Assembly: GCF_016584085.1 (NCBI RefSeq)
Contig: NZ_NRSJ01000015.1
Coordinates: forward strand, 1 to 64,000
Reading direction: 5' to 3'
DNA from: Halochromatium glycolicum
GTDB taxonomy: Bacteria; Pseudomonadota; Gammaproteobacteria; Chromatiales; Chromatiaceae
DNA length: 64,000 nucleotides
In this document: one piece after another, positions 38,408 through 46,055 of the stretch
Position numbering within the stretch: the first letter of the stretch is position 1
Layout of the letters: each line of letters opens with the position of its first letter
The notes under the pieces: generated by a model
Database searches by the model: none
Told to the model about the DNA's origin: nothing
Seen by the model: only the letters and a program-made list of their open reading frames with translations
Made by a program: the position numbers and the translations under genes

Positions 38408-38893
38408 TCAGGGACCGATCAGCAGATCGACAAGCTTGAACACCGCACCGAGCACCGCCAAGCCCCCGAGTAGCCAGCGCGTCTGAGCCGCCATGGCTTG
38501 GTGCAGGCTGACCTCCACTTGCTTGAGCTCGGTGCGCAGGCGACCCTCCATCTCGGCCATGCGTGCATCGACCTCACGGATCTGCAGCTCGATCCCCTTG
38601 ATCTGCCCCTGCAGCCGTGCATCGACCTCTCTGATCTGCCCCTGCAGCCGCGCATCGACCTCTCTGATCTGCTCTTGGAGGCGGGCCTCTACCGCTTTGA
38701 TCTGCAGCTCTACGCCTTTGATCTCCTTCTGGAGGCGCAATTCGCTCTCGCGCACGTGACTTTGGGTGGCGAGGTCGTTGATCTGCGGAAAGCGTGCCTC
38801 GAGCGCGTCGAAGGCGTCGGCGATCAATCGTGCCCGGGTCTTTTCGTCCGGCGCTTCGGTGAGCTGGGCATACAGTTCCAGGGCAGCACTCAT
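38408..38893 (-). CDS. Coiled-coil protein with C-terminal membrane anchor
   Basis: Protein of 161 residues. The N-terminal 45 residues form a small helical domain (ALELYAQLTEAPDEKTRARL), residues about 50-135 a long coiled coil with IREVDARLQGQ repeats, and residues about 142-158 (LLGGLAVLGAVFKLVDLLI) a transmembrane helix. The layout is that of DUF1640/CCDC90-like and similar tail-anchored proteins. A 33-bp in-frame tandem duplication (38600-38665) lengthens the coil by three heptad-like steps. Function unknown. Confidence 0.75.
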   Translation of the reverse strand: MSAALELYAQLTEAPDEKTRARLIADAFDALEARFPQINDLATQSHVRESELRLQKEIKGVELQIKAVEARLQEQIREVDARLQGQIREVDARLQGQIKGIELQIREVDARMAEMEGRLRTELKQVEVSLHQAMAAQTRWLLGGLAVLGAVFKLVDLLIGP

Positions 38894-39298
38894 CGCCTCG
38901 TTCCTCCCGACGTCGCTGTAGCCAGGGGTTCACAACCAACCGCAACTGGCAGCGTAACAGCTGTGGACCAACCATAGATCGACCCTGCGATCCTTGATCA
39001 TCGCCTGGCTCAATCCCTGGCATAGCGGTCAACGATAAACTATTTTATTTTTAAAAATAAATAGTTGTATTGCTGGCTGTTGTGCGAGCCGCTGTCGCTG
39101 GATCAAGGCCGGCCTGCGCTGATTATTACGAGTTGTATGTATTCAAATAGTAATCGTAATAGACACAGTGGATAAACCGTAAAAAAGTCCATTACATCAA
39201 TACTTTCAGTATCTTATGAAAAAATAAGCCTGTGCTCTGGAGCTCGTGGGGTTGTTGATGGGTTGTGGATAGATCGCCGGTTCGGATTCGTCGACAAG

Positions 39299-39307
39299 TT
39301 ATTCACA
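39299..39307 (+). promoter_or_regulatory. Consensus DnaA box
   Basis: TTATTCACA fits TTATNCACA exactly. Two one-mismatch boxes in the opposite orientation lie within 140 bp. Confidence 0.55.
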
Positions 39308-39358
39308 GGCTACAAGGTTAGGCGACAAACAAGATCTCGGTAGCGCCCGAGCATACCT

Positions 39359-39397
39359 GATCAGCTGGCCGGATCAGCTGGCCCGATCAGCTGGGTC
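39359..39397 (+). repeat. 13-bp GATC-containing tandem repeat, three units
   Basis: GATCAGCTGGCCG, GATCAGCTGGCCC and GATCAGCTGGGTC follow in tandem beside the DnaA-box cluster. Confidence 0.85.
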
Positions 39398-39579
39398 ACG
39401 ACCTGACGATCGCGCTGCTGTTCGGCAATGACGCTCGAGGAGGGGGTGAGTGAAGGATGCAGATCAGGCTGCGGTCGACGAAGCCGGCCGAGCGTGTTTT
39501 CGCCGGCAGTGAACCGCGAGCGTCCCACTGGGCGGCGAGGGCGAGGGCGTGAGGATGCCGCTAAGGCTTTGATTGTCCG

Positions 39580-40150
39580 AAGTAGGGTTCAAACCACCGC
39601 CTTTAGGCGGTCAGATTTATCTTTGAAGCCTTTTGCACAGTCGAAGAGATGGAGTACCGGTACGGCAGCCACACAGTTTTCAAGATTCAGTACCACTTTG
39701 TGTTCGTCACGAAGTATCGCTATCACGTTCTGAAAGGAGATGTTGCCCTCAAGGCCCGCGAGCTGATCCGCCAGACATGCGAAGCTTTCGAGATCGAGAT
39801 TCTCAAGGGCGTCGTGAGCAAGGACCACATCCATATCCTGGTCTCAGCGCCCCCGAATATGGCTCCGAGCGAGATCATGAGACGGATCAAGGGACGCACC
39901 TCGACAAAACTGTTCGAGACGTTCCCCGAGCTGCGAAAGCGCTACTGGGGCAGGCACTTCTGGGCTCGCGGCTACTTTTGTGTTACGTCCGGAGAGGTGA
40001 CCGAAGAGATGATCAAGGAATATCTGGAGCATCATTTTGAGCCCCGCACAGATGACAACTTCCGAACCGAATAAACGGGTCTGTCGACCCGTATCCGGAC
40101 TTTCAGTCCGTAAATCCAACCCACCAGCTTTAGCTGGTGGTTGTTGAGTC
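39580..40150 (+). mobile_element. IS200-type insertion sequence
   Basis: A single Y1 transposase gene is flanked by the subterminal hairpins expected of IS200/IS605 elements: ACCGCCTTTAGGCGGT (39596-39611) at the left and CCACCAGCTTTAGCTGGTGG (40121-40140) at the right. No tnpB is present and there are no terminal inverted repeats, as in the IS200 group. Exact cleavage points cannot be fixed without an empty site. The right end is within about 10 bp of the 3' end of tRNA-Leu. Confidence 0.85.
39649..40074 (+). CDS. tnpA: IS200/IS605-family Y1 transposase TnpA
   Basis: Single-stranded-DNA HUH transposase of 141 residues. The HUH motif is HIHILVS, and the catalytic tyrosine is in IKEYLEHHF near residue 125. 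The start KIQYHFVFVTKYRYHVL is typical of the family. The length is full and no frame break is seen, so the element may still be active. Confidence 0.93.
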   Translation: MEYRYGSHTVFKIQYHFVFVTKYRYHVLKGDVALKARELIRQTCEAFEIEILKGVVSKDHIHILVSAPPNMAPSEIMRRIKGRTSTKLFETFPELRKRYWGRHFWARGYFCVTSGEVTEEMIKEYLEHHFEPRTDDNFRTE

Positions 40151-40155
40151 TGAAG

Positions 40156-40240
40156 TGGTGCCCGGGGCCGGACTCGAACCGGCACGGCCGAAGCCGAGGG
40201 ATTTTAAGTCCCTTGTGTCTACCAATTTCACCACCCGGGC
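40156..40240 (-). tRNA. tRNA-Leu(UAA)
   Basis: Class II tRNA of 85 nt with encoded CCA. The acceptor stem is GCCCGGG/CCCGGGC, the anticodon loop reads CTTAAAA (anticodon TAA), a variable arm CTCGGCTTCGG follows, and the T-loop is GGTTCGAGTCC. Confidence 0.95.
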
Positions 40241-40250
40241 AGTCGTGGGC

Positions 40251-40334
40251 TAAGAGGCTGTATCAAAACGGCCGCTTGACCCGCGCAACCTGCTGATCCA
40301 TCCGGCGATAGGAGGCATTCTGTTAGGCCTCTGA
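40251..40334. repeat. Palindromic spacer repeat, family B (copy 4)
   Basis: Starts TAAGAGGCTGTATCAAAACG and ends GCATTCTGTTAGGCCTCTGA, with inverted ends AAGAGGC/GCCTCT. The inner CTTGACCCGCGCAACCTGCT aligns with 8531 and 46871. It lies in the 362-bp gap between tRNA-Leu and the LON gene; the rest of the gap has only a 12-bp duplication (40426-40449). Confidence 0.65.
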
Positions 40335-40602
40335 GTTGAGGCCTGCGCGGGGACTGCAGCGGTCGCACCGGTGCCGACCCCGATTATGATCGTTTCCGAC
40401 AGCTCATGCGAGGCGCTCCTTGAGGGCGTGCCCAAGAGCGCGCCCAAGAGCGCCCAGTCCAGCTCGGCAAGATGGGCGCCGGGTGAGCCACCTAAAGGGC
40501 CTGAGGACGGCTGGCAGCTTTGAGCATCGCGCGGTTGACCCTTATCTGCATCACAGGGGCTCACACTTTCTCGTCCAGAGCAATCATTTGGAGTCGTCAA
40601 CG

Positions 40603-41265
40603 ATGCGTAGCCCGTTTCTCCAGCGTTTGCCGGATTTGCCCGATGTGCTGCCGATCTTCCCGCTCAACGGCGCGGTCGTGATGCCCGGGGTCCAGTTGCC
40701 GCTCAATATCTTCGAACCGCGTTACTTGACGATGGTGCAGGCGGCGCTGGCGAGTGACCATCTGATCGGGATGGTGCAGCCGCGCGGGCAGGGCGAGGAC
40801 GAAGAGGATCGGCCGCCGATCCATCGCACCGGTTGCGCGGGCCGGATCACGTCTTATAGCGAGACGAACGATGGTCGTATCGTGCTCGTGCTGACGGGAC
40901 TCTGCCGGTTTGCGGTTGCCGAGGAGCTGGCGATGCAGGAGGGCTTCCGGAGGGTGGTGCCGAACTGGGAGCCGTTCGTGCTCGATCTCGAGGACACTGA
41001 GGCAACGCTCGACGAGCGCGATCGTTTCATGGGCTCGCTGCGCGCATTCTGTGATCAGCGCAGTGTCGAAGTCCCCTGGGACGATCTGAGCAAGATGGCA
41101 GACAACGATCTCGTCAATCTGCTGTGCGCGCATCTACCGCTCGATGCGGAAGACAAGCAGGCCTTGCTGGAGACGGTGCCGTTCGGCGAGCGTGCGTCAC
41201 TGATGCGCGGCCTGATGGAGATGTCGGCGCAGGCATCGCGGCTGGGTACGGAGCATCGCCATTAA
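40603..41265 (+). CDS. LON substrate-binding-domain protein
   Basis: Free-standing Lon N-terminal (LAN/PUA-like) domain protein of 220 residues without ATPase or protease parts. It begins LPDVLPIFPLNGAVVMPGVQ and NIFEPRYLTMV, the family hallmark, then RTGCAGRITSYSETNDGR. ATG 40603 is preceded by GGAG; the frame is open upstream but is not family-like. Such proteins are widespread in proteobacteria and presumably bind peptides or partner proteins; no defined role. Confidence 0.88.
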   Translation: MRSPFLQRLPDLPDVLPIFPLNGAVVMPGVQLPLNIFEPRYLTMVQAALASDHLIGMVQPRGQGEDEEDRPPIHRTGCAGRITSYSETNDGRIVLVLTGLCRFAVAEELAMQEGFRRVVPNWEPFVLDLEDTEATLDERDRFMGSLRAFCDQRSVEVPWDDLSKMADNDLVNLLCAHLPLDAEDKQALLETVPFGERASLMRGLMEMSAQASRLGTEHRH

Positions 41266-41511
41266 TGTTCAGGGAGGCTCACCGTTAGATCACGACGGTG
41301 GTCGTCTCATCCTCCGGGGTGGCCGGCCGCCATAATCCTTCGGGGTTGTCCGGGACATATCGAGCGCGTCAGGGCCTTGAAATTCGAGCCGCTAAGGTTC
41401 ACTACAACGACCAGGGCGAGATGGCCTCGGGATCGAGATCGGTCGGATGCATAGGATAGACCGGGCTTAGCATCGTCGAGGCTCAATCGGAACGAGATGG
41501 GGTATCAAAGA

Positions 41512-41838
41512 ATGGCAGTTACATTGACCGACGCGGCGGCGAGCCACGTTAACAAGATGATCAGTCAACGCGGCCATGGTATCGGGCTGCGCATCGGCAC
41601 CAAGAAGAGCGGCTGTACCGGTTTCGCGTACGTCGTCGACTACGCGGACGACTGCGACGAGGGCGACCATGTCTTCGAGAGCCATGGCGTCAAGGTCGTC
41701 GTCGATGAGGCGAGCCTGCCGCGCCTCGAAGGGATGGAGGTCGACTTCGTCAAGTCCAGCCTCTTGAACGAGGGATTCGAGTTCCGTAATCCCAATGTCA
41801 AGGATGCCTGCGGCTGCGGCGAATCGTTCAGCGTCTAA
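41512..41838 (+). CDS. iscA: IscA-like iron-sulfur assembly protein
   Basis: A-type Fe-S carrier of 108 residues. The three ligand cysteines are Cys35 in KKSGCTGFAY and Cys100/Cys102 in KDACGCGESF, at the IscA positions. ATG 41512 (MAVTLTD) is preferred; an in-frame ATG at 41497 would add five residues. It precedes a SufE-family gene by 20 bp, so the two probably form a small Fe-S unit outside the main isc/suf cluster. ErpA/SufA cannot be fully excluded. Confidence 0.88.
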   Translation: MAVTLTDAAASHVNKMISQRGHGIGLRIGTKKSGCTGFAYVVDYADDCDEGDHVFESHGVKVVVDEASLPRLEGMEVDFVKSSLLNEGFEFRNPNVKDACGCGESFSV

Positions 41839-41858
41839 CCCTGTGCGAAGTGCATTCC

Positions 41859-42269
41859 ATGGCTGACGAATCGATCCAGGACATCGTCGAGACCTTCGAT
41901 CTGCTCGGAGATTGGGAGCAGCGCTATCAGTATCTGGTCGAGATCGGTGAACGGCTCCCGGCGATGTCTCCTGCGAGCAAGACCGAGGCGAATCGCGTCA
42001 TGGAGTGCATGAGCACCGTCTATGTGGCCGCAACGAATGAGGACGGGGTGATCCGGTTCGAGGGGGACTGCGATACGGCGATCATCAAGGGCGTGGTGGC
42101 CCTCCTGGTCGGACTGTTCTCGGGTAAGACCGCAGTGGAGATCGAGGAGACCGACGTCGATGCGCTGTTCGAAGGGCTCCAGCTTGAGGAGCATCTCAGC
42201 CCCAATCGTCATGTGGGTGTCTACGCGATCGTCAATAAGATGAAGGCGCAGGCGGCCAGCGCGGCCTGA
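41859..42269 (+). CDS. sufE: SufE-family sulfur-acceptor protein
   Basis: Accepts persulfide sulfur from a cysteine desulfurase (SufS type) for Fe-S assembly. The 136-residue protein has the LLGDWEQRYQYLVEIGERLP start and the active cysteine at residue 50 in NRVMECMSTVYV, where the family usually has V-x-G-C-x-S-x-V/W. The later LFSGKTAVEIEETD and NRHVGVYAIVNKM are typical. ATG 41859 is taken; GTG 41850 is possible. Follows iscA. Confidence 0.88.
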   Translation: MADESIQDIVETFDLLGDWEQRYQYLVEIGERLPAMSPASKTEANRVMECMSTVYVAATNEDGVIRFEGDCDTAIIKGVVALLVGLFSGKTAVEIEETDVDALFEGLQLEEHLSPNRHVGVYAIVNKMKAQAASAA

Positions 42270-42382
42270 TCGTCCATCATCTACTGTATCGCCCGCAGTC
42301 GTTCAAGATCGGGCGCTCGCCTTGCCGCTATGACGCTTGCCGGGAAGCGCGGGTCGGAACTCGTCGGATCGTCGTTCGCCTG

Positions 42383-42482
42383 CCAGGGGCGTCGTCTTAA
42401 CCCCAGGGGCGTCGTCTCAACCATAGCCGGGCTCTGTGATCGGCAGCGCGATGAAGACGACGGGCGAAAAGACCAGCCAGGT
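42383..42482 (+). repeat. 20-bp duplication and diverged family A element
   Basis: CCAGGGGCGTCGTCTTAACC is directly repeated with one change (42383-42422). From 42421 the sequence CATAGCCGGGCTCTGTGATC and later GGGCGAAAAGACCAGCC align with the right half of the 157-bp element at 21539-21695, but with many changes, so this is an old copy. The 336-bp gap 42270-42605 has no gene. Confidence 0.6.
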
Positions 42483-42605
42483 GCTCTGACAGAGAGCGGC
42501 TCACGCCCATCGCGTCGCGCCGCCCCTCGAGAAGGAACGGTTCTCAGCCGTTGTGTCGCAGTCGAGGGGCCTGGTGCATGCGGGCGTGAACGCAGTCGAG
42601 AGGCC

Positions 42606-43289
42606 TCAGAGCTCGCTCCACATGCGCACCAGATTCGCATAGCTGCGGTCCACCTGGGCGGTATGCTCGGTTTCGGGTGCCGCCTTCAACAGGGTTTCCC
42701 GTGCCAGATTGAGCTCGTAGAGGAGCTCGCGCTGCGCTGGATCGCGGACATAGCTCTGGACCCAGGTCAATGCGACCAGCCGCTCGCCGGCGGTGACCTC
42801 GGCAACCTGATGGAGGCTAGAGGCTGGATAGATGACTGCATCACCGGCCGGGAGCTTGACGCGGCGATCGCCGAAGGAGGTCCGCATCACCAGCTCGCCG
42901 CCCTCGTAGTCCTCGGGCGGGTTGAGAAACAGGGTCATTGAGACATCGGTGCGGAAGCGGGGTCCGCTCGTGCCCATGATCGGATCATCGACGTGATCCC
43001 CATAGGTCATCCCCGGCCGATAACGGGCGAAGATCGGGTCGGCGACGCGATGTGGCAGCGCGGCAAAACGAAAGCGTTCGTTATGACCGAGACTCGCCAT
43101 CAGGACCCGCACCAGGAGCTTCATGCGCTCGGGGTCTTGGCGCATCTCTTCGTTGCGCTTGACGCGCGAGGCCGCGAAACCGGCGCTGAGCTTGCCGTCG
43201 ACGAACGGTGCATCAGCAAGGAGCTCCCGCACCTTCTGGAGCTGAGCCGGGTTCAGTAACGCTGGAATGGTAAGCAACATAGCAGACAC
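42606..43289 (-). CDS. PiuC/YbiX-type Fe(II)/2-oxoglutarate hydroxylase
   Basis: PKHD-type dioxygenase of 227 residues. Iron ligands are seen in YGDHVDDPIMG (HxD) and SSLHQVAEVTAGER (distal His), and the 2-oxoglutarate arginine is probably in ERLVALTW. It starts MLLTIPALLNPAQLQKVRELL, the YbiX/PiuC signature. In other bacteria it lies beside TonB-dependent iron receptors; none is present here. Divergent from the hypothetical gene at 43359. Confidence 0.88.
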   Translation of the reverse strand: MSAMLLTIPALLNPAQLQKVRELLADAPFVDGKLSAGFAASRVKRNEEMRQDPERMKLLVRVLMASLGHNERFRFAALPHRVADPIFARYRPGMTYGDHVDDPIMGTSGPRFRTDVSMTLFLNPPEDYEGGELVMRTSFGDRRVKLPAGDAVIYPASSLHQVAEVTAGERLVALTWVQSYVRDPAQRELLYELNLARETLLKAAPETEHTAQVDRSYANLVRMWSEL

Positions 43290-43358
43290 TTGTCGAAGCC
43301 GACGTTCCAGTTAGAATCGGCGGCTTGGTAGAGATGACGCAACGATTTGGAGCCCGCG

Positions 43359-43997
43359 ATGATCCTCAAGGCCATCATCGATGAGCAAGTCTACACCCTG
43401 AACGTACCGGACCCGGTGATCGAGCGGGGTGGGGATTTCTTCGATCAGCTTGACCGCGACATGGACCAAGGCTGGCAGATGAGCCGGGAGTGGGTGGAGG
43501 CACCGAACCGGCTGCAGCGCTGCCAGATCATCGCCGACAAGCTGCTGACCGCCCTCGAGAAGGAGAACGAGAAGCTCGGCATGCTGATGGCCGGCTATAT
43601 CCTGGATCGGCTACCGAACGTCGAGACTGTCGAGCTCGATGTTCAGGGGGAGATCCAGAACAACCAGTTCAGCTTCCGCGACCAAGGCCGTTCCGCGGAT
43701 ACCGACCTGAGCGCAGCGGAACAGACCCCGGTCGGGACGCCCGCAGCCGAGCCCGAGCCGGACGAAGCGGAGACCGGCAGCGCGATGCCCGCCGGGCTCG
43801 ACAAGATCCAAGCGATGACCCAGGCCGGCCAAGACGTCACCCAGGTCTTCAAGGTCGGAAAGGCTTATCGGTTCTCGGTCTATGACCACGACAGCGGCAG
43901 CTGGCAGGATTCACCGTTGATCGCCAACCAGCCCGAGGCGGAGCGACTGCGACAGGAGGCGTTCAAGGCGCGCTACGAGGCGCTTCAGCGCGGCTGA
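43359..43997 (+). CDS. Conserved-looking protein of unknown function
   Basis: Predicted soluble protein of 212 residues. I do not recognise the family. The first 100 residues are a well-ordered domain (MILKAIIDEQVYTLNVPDPVI, then a Trp-rich DQGWQMSREWVEAP and a helix ending YILDRLPNV), residues about 108-140 are an Ala/Glu/Pro linker, and the end has AYRFSVYDHDSGSW and a helical tail. GGAG seven bases before ATG 43359 fixes the start. It is 19 bp before the SLC13 gene and probably co-transcribed. Confidence 0.75.
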   Translation: MILKAIIDEQVYTLNVPDPVIERGGDFFDQLDRDMDQGWQMSREWVEAPNRLQRCQIIADKLLTALEKENEKLGMLMAGYILDRLPNVETVELDVQGEIQNNQFSFRDQGRSADTDLSAAEQTPVGTPAAEPEPDEAETGSAMPAGLDKIQAMTQAGQDVTQVFKVGKAYRFSVYDHDSGSWQDSPLIANQPEAERLRQEAFKARYEALQRG

Positions 43998-44016
43998 CGG
44001 CGCCGAAGCCACCCGA

Positions 44017-45810
44017 ATGGAAGCGTTGCTCGCGCTGGGCTGGGAGGGATGGCTGAGCCTCGCGCTGGTGGCGCTCTCGTTCGTCCTCTTCCTTCGGACC
44101 CGCATTGCGCCCGATGTAGTCACCTCGGGTGCGCTAACCGTCTTGCTCGTGACCGGCGTGCTGACGCCGGCCGAAGCGCTTGCCGGGTTCGCCAATCCGG
44201 GCATGCTGACGGTCGCGGTGCTGTATATGGTGGTCTCGGGACTGACGGAGACCGGTGCCGTCAGCTGGATCAGTCAAGCGCTACTCGGCCGGCCGCGCAC
44301 CGAGAGCGGCGCACGGCTGCGGCTGATGCTGCCGGCCGCGGGCCTCAGCGCCTTCCTGAACAACACGGCGGTGGTCGCGATCTTCATCCCGGCCGTCAGC
44401 GATTGGGCGCGTCGCCACCGCTTGGCGTTGTCGGGCCTTCTGATCCCGCTGAGCTTCGCCAGCATCGTCGGGGGAACCTGCACCCTGATCGGCACGAGCA
44501 CCAACCTGATCGTCAACGGCCTCTATGTGGAGCGGTTTCAAGAGGCGGGATTCGCGCTGTTCGAGCTTGCCTGGATCGGGCTTCCTCTGGTCATTACGAC
44601 CCTCGTGTTCGTGATGCTGACCGCCCGCTGGCTATTGCCTGCACGCGCGCCGGCTGCCGAGCGCTTCGAGGACGTGCGCCGCTATACCGCCGAGATGCTT
44701 GTTGCTGCGGACAGCCCGTTGGCCGGAAAGAGCATCGAGGCGGCCGGGCTACGGCAGCTGCCGGGGCTGTTCCTCGCTGAGATCGAGCGCGAGGGCCAGA
44801 TCATGCCGGCTGTGTCGCCTCAGGAGCTCCTTGCGCCCGGTGATCGGCTGATCTTCGTCGGCATCATCGATTCGGTAGTGGACCTGCACCGTATCCGCGG
44901 TCTGGAGCCAGCCTCGGATCAGGTCTATAAGCTGGGCGGACCACGCCAGGACCGCTGCTTCGTCGAAGCGGTGCTCTCGAACAAATGTCCATTGGTCGGC
45001 TTGAGCGTGCGGGCGGGGGGCTTTCGGGGCTACTACAACGCCGTGATCCTGGCGCTGTCACGCAACGGCGAGCGTGTGCAACGCAAGATCGGCGATATCA
45101 TCTTACAGGCCGGTGATACCTTATTGCTCGAAACCCGCCCCGAGTTCATCTTGCAGCAACGCAACTCGAAGGACTTCCTGGTGGTCAGTCAGCTCGGCGA
45201 CGAGCATCCGCTGCGTCACGACCGGGCACCGCTCGCGATCGCGATCGTGATCGCGATGGTTGCGCTCGTCGCACTGAAGCTTGTCACCATGCTGGAGGCT
45301 GCCTTGCTGGCGGCTGGGGCGATGATCCTGACCCGCTGCACGCCCGACCGGATCGCCCGACGGGCACCGGACTGGCAGGTCCTGATCGTGATAGCGACCT
45401 CGTTCGGGATCGGTGCCGCGCTGGAGAAGACCGGTGCTGCGGCGTTACTGGCAGGCGCGACCATCGATCTCGCGGGAGGGGTCCCCTGGCTTGCTCTCGG
45501 GCTGTTGTTCGTCGCCGCGGCCTTGTTGACCGCCTTAGCCACCAATAACGTCGCCGCGGTCCTGCTGTTTCCGGTCGCTGTCGATACCGCAGCGTTGATG
45601 CAGGTCAATCTGACGCCCTTCCTGGTGACCTTGATGGTTGGGGCCTCGGCCAGCTTCGCGACACCGATCGGTTATCAAACCAATCTGATGGTCTTCAACG
45701 TCGGAGGCTATCGGTTCGGCGATTTCCTGCGTATCGGTATCCCGCTGACCCTCGCGATTGGCGTCACGACCGTCGCGCTGGTGCCGCTGATCTGGCCGTT
45801 CCATGGGTGA
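44017..45810 (+). CDS. SLC13/DASS-family transporter with RCK_C domains
   Basis: Inner-membrane anion transporter of 597 residues. The N-terminal membrane half contains SAFLNNTAVVAIF and GGTCTLIGTSTNLIVNGL, the C-terminal half LATNNVAAVLLFP and TPIGYQTNLMVF, the paired SNT-type motifs of divalent-anion/sodium symporters. Between them (about residues 210-385) are two TrkA-C/RCK_C regulatory domains. Proteins of this build are often sulfate transporters; for a sulfur oxidiser sulfate export or uptake is plausible, but the substrate is not readable. Confidence 0.9.
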   Translation: MEALLALGWEGWLSLALVALSFVLFLRTRIAPDVVTSGALTVLLVTGVLTPAEALAGFANPGMLTVAVLYMVVSGLTETGAVSWISQALLGRPRTESGARLRLMLPAAGLSAFLNNTAVVAIFIPAVSDWARRHRLALSGLLIPLSFASIVGGTCTLIGTSTNLIVNGLYVERFQEAGFALFELAWIGLPLVITTLVFVMLTARWLLPARAPAAERFEDVRRYTAEMLVAADSPLAGKSIEAAGLRQLPGLFLAEIEREGQIMPAVSPQELLAPGDRLIFVGIIDSVVDLHRIRGLEPASDQVYKLGGPRQDRCFVEAVLSNKCPLVGLSVRAGGFRGYYNAVILALSRNGERVQRKIGDIILQAGDTLLLETRPEFILQQRNSKDFLVVSQLGDEHPLRHDRAPLAIAIVIAMVALVALKLVTMLEAALLAAGAMILTRCTPDRIARRAPDWQVLIVIATSFGIGAALEKTGAAALLAGATIDLAGGVPWLALGLLFVAAALLTALATNNVAAVLLFPVAVDTAALMQVNLTPFLVTLMVGASASFATPIGYQTNLMVFNVGGYRFGDFLRIGIPLTLAIGVTTVALVPLIWPFHG

Positions 45811-45834
45811 TGGGCTGGACACCAGGGGGTGCTG

Positions 45835-45888
45835 TGTCTAGTGTAATTGACATCCGAGACGCGATTTTAGTGTCAACCGAACCACACA
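45835..45888. promoter_or_regulatory. Two TGT-N12-ACA (PpsR/CrtJ-like) sites
   Basis: TGTCTAGTGTAATTGACA (45835-45852) and TGTCAACCGAACCACACA (45871-45888) both fit the TGT-N12-ACA operator of the photosynthesis repressor PpsR/CrtJ, 36 bp apart. The first overlaps a perfect TTGACA (45847-45852). They lie 170-220 bp before the membrane-protein gene at 46056. Such a motif arises by chance about once per 4 kb, so only the pairing is notable. Confidence 0.4.
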
Positions 45889-46055
45889 CATCTCAAAAAG
45901 GGTTTACACTTAAGCGAAGCTTGTCCGCTCCGACGGTCCGGCGTCGTCAAGATCATCGCGGTCGCGAGTGCGGCGCTCGTGTCGAGGTCTACCCTGTACC
46001 TCGGCGTCTGTGATCGTCGGTTCTCTTCACCACAGGTCCAGTTGGAGGACTCGTC

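Larger units (their letters stand above)
38950..39400. other. AT-rich origin-like segment with DnaA-box-like sites
   Basis: This 750-bp gene-free gap (38894-39648) differs sharply from the surrounding GC-rich DNA. An AT-rich near-palindrome lies at 39036-39066 (TATTTTATTTTTAAAAATAA core) and a second AT-rich tract at 39120-39230. DnaA-box-like sites follow: AGTGGATAA (39167-39175), TGTGGATAG (39264-39272) and a consensus TTATTCACA (39299-39307). GATC occurs about ten times, including a 13-bp GATC repeat in triplicate (39359-39397). This is the arrangement of a replication origin, though no dnaA or mnmG is close. Confidence 0.5.

Noticed and set aside
37802..38473. Alternative frame over the end of the glutamate dehydrogenase and beyond
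   Set aside because: Mostly a shadow of the dehydrogenase; only the short segment 38213-38275 has real similarity, reported as a remnant.
38600..38680. CRISPR-like regular repeat
   Set aside because: The 33-bp units are adjacent without spacers and lie in frame inside a coiled-coil gene. No CRISPR array is visible anywhere in the window.
40156..40240. tRNA-Leu(UAA) as integration site of a genomic island
   Set aside because: Only an IS200 element adjoins it; there is no integrase, no repeated tRNA end and no island cargo.
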